From positions 6,758,001 to 6,822,000 of the forward strand of contig NZ_JALDST010000001.1 of the NCBI RefSeq assembly GCF_022747945.1: 64,000 nucleotides of DNA. The letters are read 5' to 3'. Below, piece after piece: positions 47,786 through 56,278 of this stretch (within the stretch, counting starts at the first letter, position 1; every line of letters begins with the position of its first letter). The notes under the pieces were generated by a model. The model was not told the origin of the DNA and searched no databases. It saw nothing but the letters and a program-made list of their open reading frames with translations. The position numbers and the translations under genes are program-made. The stretch comes from Micromonospora sp. R77. Its GTDB lineage: Bacteria > Actinomycetota > Actinomycetes > Mycobacteriales > Micromonosporaceae.

Positions 47786-49019
47786 CGGCGTCGACCACCG
47801 GGTCGAGGACCACGTCCAGCCGTTGCAGGCCGTTGAGGAAGTTGGACGCCAGCCGGTCCGGCTCCGCCACCTCGTGGAACTGCGCGACCTGACCGAGCAG
47901 GGCCGCCAGCACGCAGCGCAGCTCCAGCCGGGCCAGCGCGGCGCCCACGCAGTAGTGCGGCCCACCGCCGAACCCGAGGTGCTGGTTGGGCCGCCGGTCG
48001 ACGAGGAACCGGTCCGGCTCCGGGAAGACCTCCTCGTCCCGGTTGCAGGACGGCAGCCAGACGACGACCCGGTCACCCTCGGCGATGTGCGCGTCGCCGA
48101 GCCTGGTCGGCCTGGTCGCGGTACGCATGGCGTGCCCCGGCGGCGAGGTGTAGCGGAGGATCTCCTCGACCGCGCTGTCCAGCAGTGCCGGGTCCGCGCG
48201 CAGCCGTCGCCACTGCTCGGGGTGACGCGCGAAGGCGAGCACGGCACCGGAGATGGCGTGCGGGGTGGTCTCCAGGCCACCGTTGAGCAGGCCGACGCAG
48301 TTGAGCACGACCTCGTCGTCGGTCAGTGGACGACCGCCGTGCACGGAGTTCGCCAGTGTGGACACGACGTCGTCGCCCGGGTCGGCGCGTCGCTGCTCCA
48401 GCAGCTCGAAGAAGTAGTCGAAGACGCCGGCGTGGGCGGCGGCCCGCTCCGCCGCCGCGGCAGGTGAGGTGTCGGCGTCGTCGAAGCCGGCGGCGGTCAG
48501 CGCGGCCAGCTCGTCCCGGTCCTGCGCCGGCACGCCCATCATGGTGAACAGCACCCAGGACGGCACGAGGAGCGCCAGCTCCGCGACGATGTCGACCGGC
48601 CCGTCCCGGGCCACCAGGTCCCGCAGCCGGCGCTCGACGGTGTCGCGCAGGCCCGGGGCCAGGCCGGCGAGCTGCCGGCCGGCGAACCACCGGGCGTGGG
48701 CGGGGCGCAGCCGCTGGTGGTCCACCCCGTCCGAGACGACCAGCATCCGACCGCTGGCGGCCGCCACCGCCGCGGGGCGCGCGCCCAGGCGCATCCCGCG
48801 GGTCGAGGTGAAGGTCTCCGGCTCCCGCAGCACCTCCCGGCCCGGGCGGTACGCGGTGACCGACCAGAAGCCCTCACCCTCCGGGTCGGTCCAGGCGACC
48901 GGGTGCCTCCGGCGGGCCTCCCGGGTGACCTCCAGGAACCGGTCCCCGGTGAAGAAGTGCGGGTCCGCCAGGTTCACCTCCGACCCGCCCGCGGTGAACA
49001 GTGGAGTGCGATCGGTCAC
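47757..49019 (-). CDS. Cytochrome P450
   Basis: A 420-residue bacterial class I P450. The I-helix motif is GGLETT (247-252), ExxR is EEILR (285-289) and the heme loop FGGGPHYCVGAALARLE holds Cys357 as ligand. The I-helix lacks the usual acid-Thr pair in perfect form, having Glu-Thr-Thr. It needs ferredoxin partners encoded elsewhere. Position in the cluster suggests hydroxylation or cross-linking of the amino acid or product. GTG 49019 is preceded by GGAGGG. Confidence 0.92.
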   Translation of the reverse strand: MTDRTPLFTAGGSEVNLADPHFFTGDRFLEVTREARRRHPVAWTDPEGEGFWSVTAYRPGREVLREPETFTSTRGMRLGARPAAVAAASGRMLVVSDGVDHQRLRPAHARWFAGRQLAGLAPGLRDTVERRLRDLVARDGPVDIVAELALLVPSWVLFTMMGVPAQDRDELAALTAAGFDDADTSPAAAAERAAAHAGVFDYFFELLEQRRADPGDDVVSTLANSVHGGRPLTDDEVVLNCVGLLNGGLETTPHAISGAVLAFARHPEQWRRLRADPALLDSAVEEILRYTSPPGHAMRTATRPTRLGDAHIAEGDRVVVWLPSCNRDEEVFPEPDRFLVDRRPNQHLGFGGGPHYCVGAALARLELRCVLAALLGQVAQFHEVAEPDRLASNFLNGLQRLDVVLDPVVDAVSPAAGPRR

Positions 49020-49381
49020 AATTCCCTCCGAGTTTCCGCCATTCAGGTAATGCAATTATCGCCGTTCCCCCGCGATGCCGGGAACGGCTTTTTCTCGCAT
49101 TCTTCCACCCACAGCCACTAGCAATTCCACAGAGACCTCCTACAATTGATTCATCGGGCACCTGACAATCCGATAGGCGACGGGTGAGCGGCAGTCACGC
49201 GCAACGTCGCCCGTGGCACGGCAACGCCACGCCGACCGTCGCGACACGACGACGACCGCCGCACCGGCGCATCCGGCAGCAGCCCCGGCCCGGTCCGCCG
49301 GCCACGAGCCGGCCGAGGGCGCGACACGCGGGACCGGCCCGGCCCGGACGCACGATCGACAAGTGGGAGAGGGAAGCCACC
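49020..49381. promoter_or_regulatory. Divergent promoter region, 362 nt
   Basis: Separates the leftward P450 from the rightward aromatic amino acid hydroxylase. It has AT-rich patches (TAATGCAATTATCGCC near 49048; ACAATTGATTCATC near 49142) that are unusual for this genome and fit two promoters. No coding frame is supported. Confidence 0.5.
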
Positions 49382-50263
49382 ATGTTCGAAGAAGCCACCG
49401 TCTACTCGCCCGTGATCCGGCAGGAGAACGGGACGGTCTCGGTGATATTCGCCCGTGAACACCCCGGCTCCGAGGACGCCGACTACCAGCGTCACCGCGC
49501 CCGGATCGCGGAACTGGCCCTGACGTACCGGACCGGCGACCCGGTGCCGGAGGTGGACTACACCGCCGAGGAGGTCGCCCTCTGGCGGCAGGTCGTCGCC
49601 GACCTGCAGGAGAAGCACCGCCGGTACGCCGCACCGGAGTTCCTCGACGGGTCGCGGCGGCTCGACCTGCCGACGGACCGGCTGCCGCAACTGCGGGAGG
49701 TCTCCGGCCGGCTGCGCACACTGACCGGGTTCCACTTCACGCCGGCGGCCGGCATCGTGGGGCTGCGCGAGTTCTACGGCTCGCTGGCCGAGGGGCGGTT
49801 CCAGGCCACCCAGTACATCCGGCACTGCTCGATGCCGTACTTCTCGCCGGAGCCGGACATGATGCACGAGGTCGTCGGGCACGGGAACGCCCTGGCCAAC
49901 GACCGCCTGGCCACGCTGTACCGCCGGGTCGGTCGGACCGCGTGCCGCGCGGGCAGCCGGGCGGCGCTCGAGGTGCTGTCGCAGGTCTTCTGGTTCACCC
50001 TGGAGTACGGCCTGGTGCTGGTGGACGGCGAGCCCAAGGCGTACGGCGCCAGCCTGCTCTCCTCGGTCGGCGAGCTGGAGCAGTTCCGCAGCTCGGCGGA
50101 GATTCGACCGCTGGACGTGGCCGCGATCGTCGAGCAGAGCTACACGGTGCAGAACTTCCAGCCGGTGCTCTTCTGCGCCGAGTCGTTCGGTCACCTGGAG
50201 GCGTTCTACGACGAGTTCCTGCCCGCCGTGGAGGCCGGCGAGCCGGCGCTGACCGGCTCCTGA
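49382..50263 (+). CDS. Pterin-dependent aromatic amino acid hydroxylase (Phe hydroxylase-like)
   Basis: A 293-residue iron- and tetrahydropterin-dependent hydroxylase. The iron ligands are H162 and H167 in PDMMHEVVGHGN and E208 in FWFTLEYGL, all present. The fold start (FHFTPAAGIVGLREFYGSLA) is typical. Bacterial relatives hydroxylate Phe at C4 to Tyr, and some biosynthetic ones at C3 to meta-Tyr. It sits inside an NRPS cluster rather than beside catabolic or pterin genes, so it probably supplies a hydroxylated Phe building block. GGAGAGGG precedes ATG 49382. Confidence 0.88.
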   Translation: MFEEATVYSPVIRQENGTVSVIFAREHPGSEDADYQRHRARIAELALTYRTGDPVPEVDYTAEEVALWRQVVADLQEKHRRYAAPEFLDGSRRLDLPTDRLPQLREVSGRLRTLTGFHFTPAAGIVGLREFYGSLAEGRFQATQYIRHCSMPYFSPEPDMMHEVVGHGNALANDRLATLYRRVGRTACRAGSRAALEVLSQVFWFTLEYGLVLVDGEPKAYGASLLSSVGELEQFRSSAEIRPLDVAAIVEQSYTVQNFQPVLFCAESFGHLEAFYDEFLPAVEAGEPALTGS

Positions 50264-50280
50264 GCAACGGGCGCGGCCCC

Positions 50281-50320
50281 GCCGGCCGGCCGGTGTGCGA
50301 CACCGGGCCGGTCGGCCGGG
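50281..50320. terminator. Bidirectional hairpin terminator
   Basis: CCGGTGT (50290-50296) and ACACCGG (50300-50306) form a tight stem extended by imperfect CCGGCC repeats on both sides. It lies between the convergent hydroxylase and the last gene of the long leftward operon. Confidence 0.65.
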
Positions 50321-50336
50321 CCGGTCGCCCGCCGCG

Positions 50337-51299
50337 TCACCCATGCCGTCGCTCCGCAGGCGGCCGGTCGGCGCGGTCGACGCTGGCCGGGGAGAGCACC
50401 CGCAGCAGATTCTCCCGCAGGACGAGGTCGCGGTCCCGGCGGGAGACCCCGGCGAACACCTCGTCGCCGTCGCGTACCTCGCCGACCAGCCGCTGGAGGC
50501 CACCGCTGAGCTGGTTGAGCGGCCAGTCCGTACCAAAAATGATCTTGTGGTTGACGCCGAGCCGGAACAGCCGGTTCAGGTGGGCCGGCCAGCCCCCCGC
50601 CACCGGGGAGCCGGCGAACCCACCGGTGTCGACGAAGACGTTGGGCCGGTACGCCGCCAGGTACGCGCTGACCTCGACGTCGGTGACGCCACCGTGCCCC
50701 AGCACGAAGGGCACCTCCGGGAAGTCCCGGGCGGCCCGGTCCACCAGGATGGCCTCGCTGGTGGTGAAGGTCAGCGACTGCGCGGTCGGCCCGGTGTGCA
50801 CGAAGACCGGCAGCGAGCGGCTCCGACACACCTCGTAGTAGGGGTAGAGCGATCGGTCCGAGGGCGAGTAGCCGCACGGTGGATAGAGCTTCAGCCCGTC
50901 GAACGCGTACCGGTCCACGAGGTCGGCGAACTCGCTCGCGCCCGCCTCGCCCCGGCGCGGGTCGGCACCCAGGTAGACCCAGAACCGGCCCGGATGGCGC
51001 AGCCGGATCTCGTGGTGCCGGCGGGCCATCGCGGCGAGGTCGGGCTGACCCGGCATGACGAACCCGAAGTCGGGCACCATCAGCACCGAACGCGCCACCC
51101 CGGCGGCGTCCATCTCGGCCACCAGCCGGTCGGCGTCGTGGTCGCGGTGCTGGGCACGGTAGCTCTCGTGCAGCCGGTCCAGCGGAGGGCCGGCCGCCAC
51201 CACGTCCAACCGGCGGCGCATGCCGCAGGCGACGTCGCCGAGGAAGGCGTCGGGGATGAAGTCCGTCGAGGCGACGTGGCAGTGACCGTCGTAGATCAC
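50337..51299 (-). CDS. Amidohydrolase, metal-dependent (ACMSD-like TIM barrel)
   Basis: A 320-residue amidohydrolase-2 family enzyme with a complete metal site: H6 and H8 in DGHCHVA, H168 in VFVHTGP, H202 in LGHGGV and D258 in FGTDWP. The family includes decarboxylases such as ACMSD as well as hydrolases. GTG 51299 overlaps the carrier-protein stop (GTGA). Residues 130-260 align without gaps to the paralogue at 51480-52487, which lacks H8 and D258. This is therefore the active member of the pair. Its role might be hydrolysis or decarboxylation of an intermediate on the adjacent carrier protein. Confidence 0.85.
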   Translation of the reverse strand: MIYDGHCHVASTDFIPDAFLGDVACGMRRRLDVVAAGPPLDRLHESYRAQHRDHDADRLVAEMDAAGVARSVLMVPDFGFVMPGQPDLAAMARRHHEIRLRHPGRFWVYLGADPRRGEAGASEFADLVDRYAFDGLKLYPPCGYSPSDRSLYPYYEVCRSRSLPVFVHTGPTAQSLTFTTSEAILVDRAARDFPEVPFVLGHGGVTDVEVSAYLAAYRPNVFVDTGGFAGSPVAGGWPAHLNRLFRLGVNHKIIFGTDWPLNQLSGGLQRLVGEVRDGDEVFAGVSRRDRDLVLRENLLRVLSPASVDRADRPPAERRHG

Positions 51300-51547
51300 C
51301 GCTTCAGCACGTGCTCGACCGTCTGCCGGATCGTCGCCGAGCGACCCCCGGTGAATCCCATCAGGTCGAACCGGCGGCCGGTGCGGTCCTCCAGGAACGA
51401 CAGGTAGGCCACCATGCCCATCGAGTCCAGCAGGCCGGTGGCGAGCAGCGGGGTGTCCGCGGTCACCGCGACCCCGGTCTCACCGTCGCTCCAGTTCTCG
51501 ATCCACTCGATCAGCTCCTGGTGCAGTTTCTCGGTGTCGACTTCCAT
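51296..51547 (-). CDS. Stand-alone acyl/peptidyl carrier protein
   Basis: An 83-residue carrier with the phosphopantetheine Ser in GLLDSMGMVAYL. The N-terminal helix VDTEKLHQELIEWIENW and C-terminal helix TIRQTVEHVLKR are typical. ATG 51547 has GGGAGG 5 nt upstream and overlaps the 3' end of the amidohydrolase paralogue by about 70 nt. Being discrete and beside an AMP-dependent ligase, it is likely loaded with a fatty or amino acyl group that the desaturase and other enzymes modify. Confidence 0.9.
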   Translation of the reverse strand: MEVDTEKLHQELIEWIENWSDGETGVAVTADTPLLATGLLDSMGMVAYLSFLEDRTGRRFDLMGFTGGRSATIRQTVEHVLKR

Positions 51548-52487
51548 CGGAACCTCCCGTGGCGGTGGCGGTGGGCGCCTCACCGAACAGGCGAAGGGCG
51601 TTGCCGCTCATGATCAGTTGACGGTCCCGGCGCGAGACGCCGGCGAGGACCGCGCCCCCGGTGAACTCCTCGACCACCGTGGAGAGCGAGGCGGACATCC
51701 GGAACGCGGGCCAGCACGTGCCGAAGAGGATCTTGTGATTGACCCCCCGACGGAACAGCCGGTTGAGGTGCGCCGCCCACCCGTCGGCGCTGAGCATCGA
51801 CGGGAACTGGCTGATGTCCAGGTGGACGTTCGGCCGGTGCGCGCACAGGTACACCGCCTCGTCGACGTGCGTCACGCCGCCGTGGCCGAGGACGAAGTTG
51901 ACCGCCGGGAAGTCCCGGGCCGCGTCGTCGACCAGCAGGGGCAGCCCGCGGGTGAAATCGAGCGGGCCCCAGCCCGGCCCGGTGTGAGTGAGCACCGGCA
52001 GGCCCCGGGCGGCGCACACCTCGAAGTACGGATAGAGCCGCCGGTCGCTCGGGGAGTAGCCGGTGAGCGGATAGAGCTTGAGGCCGGCGAAGCCGTACTC
52101 GGTCACGCAGCGCTCGAAGAGCGCCACCCCCTCGGTGCCGGCCCGGGGGTCGACCCCCCACCACACCCGGAAGCGGCCGGGATGCCGGGAGCAGACCCGG
52201 TGGTGCAGCCGGGCCAGCTCCTCCGGGGCGACCGCGTGCGGGCTCGCCCACGAGTAGTCGGCGGCCACCAGCACCGCCTGGTCGATCCCCGCCCCGTCGA
52301 GCTCGCCGACCAGCCGGTCCCCGTCATGGTCCTGGTAACCGGCCAGCAACTGGTCCAGCAGCGCGCCGTAGCGGCCGGTGACACCGTAGGCGGCGAGTCG
52401 GGCCGCGGCGTTGGCCGCCTGCGCCTCGAGGAAGTCACGCGGGGTGGCCCGGTCGCTGGCCAGCGTGACATGGCTGTCGACGATCAT
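51480..52487 (-). CDS. Amidohydrolase paralogue lacking metal ligands (pseudoenzyme)
   Basis: A 335-residue protein clearly homologous to the amidohydrolase at 50337-51299, aligning residue by residue over most of its length. The HxH motif is HVT (T8 in place of His) and the essential metal Asp is Cys258 (FGTCWP); H6, H168 and H202 remain. Codon use is normal and the frame is intact, so loss of ligands is probably functional rather than decay. ATG 52487 overlaps the ligase stop (ATGA). The last ~22 residues overlap the carrier gene and may not be genuine. It might form a heteromer with the active paralogue, bind the carrier, or catalyse metal-independent chemistry. Confidence 0.82.
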   Translation of the reverse strand: MIVDSHVTLASDRATPRDFLEAQAANAAARLAAYGVTGRYGALLDQLLAGYQDHDGDRLVGELDGAGIDQAVLVAADYSWASPHAVAPEELARLHHRVCSRHPGRFRVWWGVDPRAGTEGVALFERCVTEYGFAGLKLYPLTGYSPSDRRLYPYFEVCAARGLPVLTHTGPGWGPLDFTRGLPLLVDDAARDFPAVNFVLGHGGVTHVDEAVYLCAHRPNVHLDISQFPSMLSADGWAAHLNRLFRRGVNHKILFGTCWPAFRMSASLSTVVEEFTGGAVLAGVSRRDRQLIMSGNALRLFGEAPTATATGGSDGSRHRETAPGADRVDRELERR

Positions 52488-53926
52488 GCGATCGCCACGG
52501 CCGCGCCGCGCCGCTCGGCGTAGTGGGCGGCAGCGGCCGTCCGGCTCAGCTTCAGGTTCGCGGTGAGGAAGGCCGGATCGCTGCGCAGCGGCCTCGCGCT
52601 GAACAGCACCGAGGTGAGGCGGAACTGGTCGTCCACCCGCTCGTTGACCTTGCCGATCCCCTCGACGATCCCGCTGCGCTGGGTGTCGCCGTCGTCCGTC
52701 GGCGTGACGATCGCGGCGAGACCGTGCGAGTTCGGGGTGGGCACCACGATGAGGTCCGCAACGCCGGGGACGTCGACGAAGTGCGCCTCCACCTCGCCCG
52801 GATGCAGCTTGCGGCCACTGGCCAGGGCGATGACGTCCTTCTTGCGACCGCGCAGGGTCAGGTAGCCGTCGGCGTCCAGGCGGCCGTAGTCGCCCGTGAC
52901 GATGGTGCCGTCCGGCCGGAACGTCTCCTCCGCCGTCTCGCGGGGCACCCCGAAGTAGCCGAGGCTGAGCGGTGCCGGCCGGTGGATCAGCAGTTCCCCG
53001 TCCGGCAGCAGGGTCACCGCGTCGGGGTCGATCAGCTTGCCGACGGTGCCCGGGCGGTTCTCCGCCAGGGTGTTCCAGCCGATCATCCCGCTCTCGGTCA
53101 TCCCGTACGCCTCCAGCAGCGGCACGCCCTGGGCGGCGTAGGCGTCGAGCGTCTCCCGCCGGATCGGTGCCATGCCGGTGATCGCGAAGCGCAGTCGACC
53201 GCCGAGGAACTCGCCCAGTGGCGTTCCCCCGCCGGAGGTGGCGGCGAGTTGCCGTGCGGCGTCGTAGAAGATCGGTGGTCCGATCAGGAACGTGGGGTGC
53301 TCGGCCCGGAGCGCGGCGAAGACCCGCTGGTAGGGCGCGAGCACCAGGTCGGCGCCCGTCCACAGGCAGCAGTAGACCGACAGGCGCTGCTGGTAGTTGG
53401 CCAGGGGCAGGAAGATCAGGTGCCGGTCCCGCGGGGAGATGTGGAAACTGTCGATGAACCGGCCGATGACGTACTCGGTCCCCTTGCGGCTGATCCGCAG
53501 GCCCTTCAGGGCGCCGCTGGTGCCCGAGGAGTAGACGAGGCTGTGCAGGTCGGGGTCCACCTCCGGGGCCGGCCGGGCGGGGTCACCGGGGTGCGTCGTG
53601 TCCTCCAGCACCAGCAGCGCGAGCCCGTGCCGCCGGGTGAACGCCGGTACGTCCTCGATCGGGAAGTCGTCCGGGAACGCCTGGATCACCGCACCGACGA
53701 GCAGCGCGCCGAGGTCCCAGCTCACCCAGTCGATGCTGTTGGCCGCGCGCAGCCCCACCACGTCACCCGGCCGGACGCCGGCGGCCCGCAACTGCTCCGC
53801 CCGCCGTCCGGCGTGCTCCGCCAGCTCGGCGTGGCTGATCTCCCGGCGGTCGCCGGCGGCGTCGATCTCGACGACCACCGCCCCGGTGTTCTGCCGGTAG
53901 CGCTCGATCAGGCTGGTCAGCTTCAC
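52484..53926 (-). CDS. AMP-dependent acyl ligase (acyl-ACP/CoA synthetase)
   Basis: A 480-residue ANL-superfamily ligase: LHSLVYSSGTSGALKGLRIS (P-loop-like A3), AYGMTESGMIGW (A5), VTGDYGRLDADGYLTLRGRKK (A7-A8) and the catalytic Lys in TANLKLSR. It is shorter than NRPS A domains with linkers and resembles long-chain acyl-CoA or acyl-ACP synthetases, not the amino-acid type. GTG 53926 overlaps the aminotransferase stop. Probable role is adenylation of a carboxylic acid and transfer to the carrier at 51296-51547. Confidence 0.88.
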   Translation of the reverse strand: MKLTSLIERYRQNTGAVVVEIDAAGDRREISHAELAEHAGRRAEQLRAAGVRPGDVVGLRAANSIDWVSWDLGALLVGAVIQAFPDDFPIEDVPAFTRRHGLALLVLEDTTHPGDPARPAPEVDPDLHSLVYSSGTSGALKGLRISRKGTEYVIGRFIDSFHISPRDRHLIFLPLANYQQRLSVYCCLWTGADLVLAPYQRVFAALRAEHPTFLIGPPIFYDAARQLAATSGGGTPLGEFLGGRLRFAITGMAPIRRETLDAYAAQGVPLLEAYGMTESGMIGWNTLAENRPGTVGKLIDPDAVTLLPDGELLIHRPAPLSLGYFGVPRETAEETFRPDGTIVTGDYGRLDADGYLTLRGRKKDVIALASGRKLHPGEVEAHFVDVPGVADLIVVPTPNSHGLAAIVTPTDDGDTQRSGIVEGIGKVNERVDDQFRLTSVLFSARPLRSDPAFLTANLKLSRTAAAAHYAERRGAAVAIA

Positions 53927-55620
53927 GATCGTCCCCTCGCGTCGATGGCGCCGGCCGGCTGGCGCAGGCGCGCCAGCAGGAGGTCCAGGCGGTCGTCCAG
54001 GACCCGGCCGAGGTGGCCGCCCAGCATCGGCTCGTACGGGCCGGTGCCGGCGTCCCACTCGAGCCGGACGGTGAGCGTGCTCCCCCCGGCCCCGTCGGAC
54101 CGCCAGCGGACCGACCGCTCCAACCGGTGCCACAGCCAGTCGGGCTCGGCGCGGAGCACGACACCGTCCGGTCCCACCTCCACCTGTTCGGTCCAGCGGG
54201 CCGGCCGGAACCCGACCATCCCCGCGAAGTCGGGCTCGACGGTGGCCCCGGCGGTCGCCTCCGGATCGGCGGCGAACGGGTCGAGCAGGTGCGGCCGGGC
54301 CCGCAGCAGCGTGGCGAGTTCGTCCGGGCTCAGCGCGACGCCCACGGTCCGCTTCATCGGGGAGAGCCGGACCGGCACCGGCCCGGCCGCGCCGTCCAGG
54401 GTGTCCAGCACCTCGTCGAGCACGGTCAGCCCGGCGAGCAGGTCGTCGGTGGAGATCACCATGGGCGGCTGCACCCGCAGCACCCGGTTGTTGTAGAGCG
54501 AGTACGTCGAGGTGACCCGGCGGTGCAGCAACTCACCGAGCACCATCCCGCCCAGTGACTCGTCGTGGAACTCCAGGCCGTGCATCATGCCGAGGCCGCG
54601 GTGGGCGGAGAGCAGCCGCGGATGGCGGGCCACCAGCGCGGCCAGCCGTTCCTCGATCAGTGCGCCCTTGGCGACCACGGACTCGACGAAGCCGTCCGCG
54701 GTGGCGATCTCCAGCACCTCCAGGCCCACCCGGCAGGCCAGCGGGTTGCCGCCGAGGCTGGAGCCGAACGTGGACGGTTGGTCGCGCAACGACTCCCAGA
54801 CCCGGGCGGTGCCCAGCACGGCGGAGATCGGCACGATGCCGCCGCCGAACGCCTTCCCGATGCACATCAGGTCCGGGCTCACGCCGAAGAGTCGGTGCGC
54901 GAAGAGGGCACCGCACCGGCCGAAGGCGGTCTGCATCTCGTCGAGGATGAGCAGCGCGCCGCGCTCGTCGCAGAGCCGCCGCACCTCGGCGAGGTAGCCC
55001 TCGGGCGGCGGCACCACCCCGGCCTCCGCCTGCACCGGCTCCAGCAGCACCGCCGCCGTGTCGGCGCCGACCGCCCGGTCGAGGGCGTCCAGGTCACCGA
55101 ACGGCACCTGCTGGAAGCCGGGCATGAACGGGCGGAACACCGCGGCGTGCTCCGGGCGACCGGACGCGCTGAGGGTGGCGAACGTCTTGCCGTGGAAGCA
55201 GTCGACGGCGGTGACGAAGCCGGGGCGTCCGGTCGCCGCCCGGGCCAGCTTCAGCGCGTTGTCGATGCTCTCGCCCCCGCCGTTGGCCAGGTAGGCGTAC
55301 GGCAGTCGCCCCTCGGTGAGCTCGGCGAGGCGGGCGGTCAGCCGGATCTGCCCCTCCTCGAACATGATCTTCGTGCTGTTGAGCCGACCGCTGGCCAGCT
55401 GCTCCTCGACGGCCCGGACCAGACGCGGGTGCGAGTAGCCGAACGACTGGTTCCCGTACTGGTCGAACAGGGCCAGCAGCCGCCCGCCCTCCTCGTCGGC
55501 GACGAAGCTCTCCGTACCCTCGCCCTGGACGCCGCAGCCCATGACGAACGACATCGTGGCGTAGGTCGGATGGTTGTGCGCCGCCTTGGCCTCGGCGAGT
55601 CGCTGTCGGTGTGATCGCAC
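53923..55620 (-). CDS. Class III PLP aminotransferase with C-terminal extra domain
   Basis: A 565-residue protein. Residues 1-430 are a class III (ornithine/GABA-type) aminotransferase: YLANGGGESIDNALKLARAA, ILDEMQTAFGRCG and the Schiff-base Lys in LMCIGKAFGGG. The last ~110 residues (VEPDFAGMVGFRPARWTEQV, WHRLERSVRWRSDGAGGSTL, RVLDDRLDLLLARL) resemble an SRPBCC/START-type small-molecule-binding domain and are unusual in this family. GTG 55620 follows GAGGGGG. It could add or remove a terminal or beta amino group on an acyl chain; the fused domain may present the substrate. Confidence 0.85.
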   Translation of the reverse strand: MRSHRQRLAEAKAAHNHPTYATMSFVMGCGVQGEGTESFVADEEGGRLLALFDQYGNQSFGYSHPRLVRAVEEQLASGRLNSTKIMFEEGQIRLTARLAELTEGRLPYAYLANGGGESIDNALKLARAATGRPGFVTAVDCFHGKTFATLSASGRPEHAAVFRPFMPGFQQVPFGDLDALDRAVGADTAAVLLEPVQAEAGVVPPPEGYLAEVRRLCDERGALLILDEMQTAFGRCGALFAHRLFGVSPDLMCIGKAFGGGIVPISAVLGTARVWESLRDQPSTFGSSLGGNPLACRVGLEVLEIATADGFVESVVAKGALIEERLAALVARHPRLLSAHRGLGMMHGLEFHDESLGGMVLGELLHRRVTSTYSLYNNRVLRVQPPMVISTDDLLAGLTVLDEVLDTLDGAAGPVPVRLSPMKRTVGVALSPDELATLLRARPHLLDPFAADPEATAGATVEPDFAGMVGFRPARWTEQVEVGPDGVVLRAEPDWLWHRLERSVRWRSDGAGGSTLTVRLEWDAGTGPYEPMLGGHLGRVLDDRLDLLLARLRQPAGAIDARGRS

Positions 55621-55639
55621 GGTCCCCCTCTGGGCGGTG

Positions 55640-56278
55640 TCAGGCCGCGGCGGTGGCCGCGTAGCCGTCGTAGTCGGCGAAGAAGTACTGCAGGACGCGG
55701 TTGTCCCGGTTCTCGGGCGCACGGCACCGCCGGGCGGCGGCCTCGACGTCGAGGACCCCCACGACGCTCAGTGGCGCGTTGTGGAACCGTTCGTCCGGGT
55801 ACGGCTCCCCCACCGCGACGAACCCGACCTGCAGGTAGAACGGGCGCAGCCCACCGGTGTCGTCGGCGAAGAAGTCACCGAGCACGTGGGTGGCGCGGTG
55901 CCGGGCGACGCTGTGCACCAGCGCCGCCCGCATCAGGGCCATGCCGACCGACTGCTGCCGGATCCGCGGCAGCGTCATCAGGTGGCCGAACTCCACCAGC
56001 CGGTTGCCGGGCCTGCGCAGGAAGGCGAGGTCCACGACGTCGTCGCACGGCAGGCCGATCTCGCCGTCGGGCACCACCTTGATGGTGCCGACCGCTTCCG
56101 TCCCGTCCTCGGCGAGCAGGTACGTGGCGTGCCCGTCGAACCGGTCGAAGGTGGCCGCCGTGTCCGCCACGTCCACCAGCCGGGACTGGTCCTGCACATA
56201 CACCGCCTCCCGCAGCCGTCGCACCGCGTCCCGGTCCGCCGGGGAGGTCGCCACCCGGAAGCACGTCACCTCGGCCAT
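55640..56278 (-). CDS. GNAT/N-acyl-amino-acid-synthase-like protein
   Basis: A 212-residue protein of the autoinducer-synthase/FeeM-like branch of GNAT folds: REAVYVQDQSRLVDVADTAA, ATYLLAEDGTEAVGTIKVV, and FGHLMTLPRIRQQSVGMALM, then LRPFYLQVGFVAVGE. FeeM-type enzymes transfer an acyl group from acyl carrier protein to an amino acid, whereas ordinary GNATs use acetyl-CoA. With a carrier protein and acyl ligase in the operon, the former is attractive but is inference. It overlaps the desaturase stop (TGATG). Confidence 0.65.
   Translation of the reverse strand: MAEVTCFRVATSPADRDAVRRLREAVYVQDQSRLVDVADTAATFDRFDGHATYLLAEDGTEAVGTIKVVPDGEIGLPCDDVVDLAFLRRPGNRLVEFGHLMTLPRIRQQSVGMALMRAALVHSVARHRATHVLGDFFADDTGGLRPFYLQVGFVAVGEPYPDERFHNAPLSVVGVLDVEAAARRCRAPENRDNRVLQYFFADYDGYAATAAA

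Noticed and set aside
51480..52487. Treating the second amidohydrolase as a pseudogene
   Set aside because: Frame, codon bias and co-translation are intact; only metal ligands differ.
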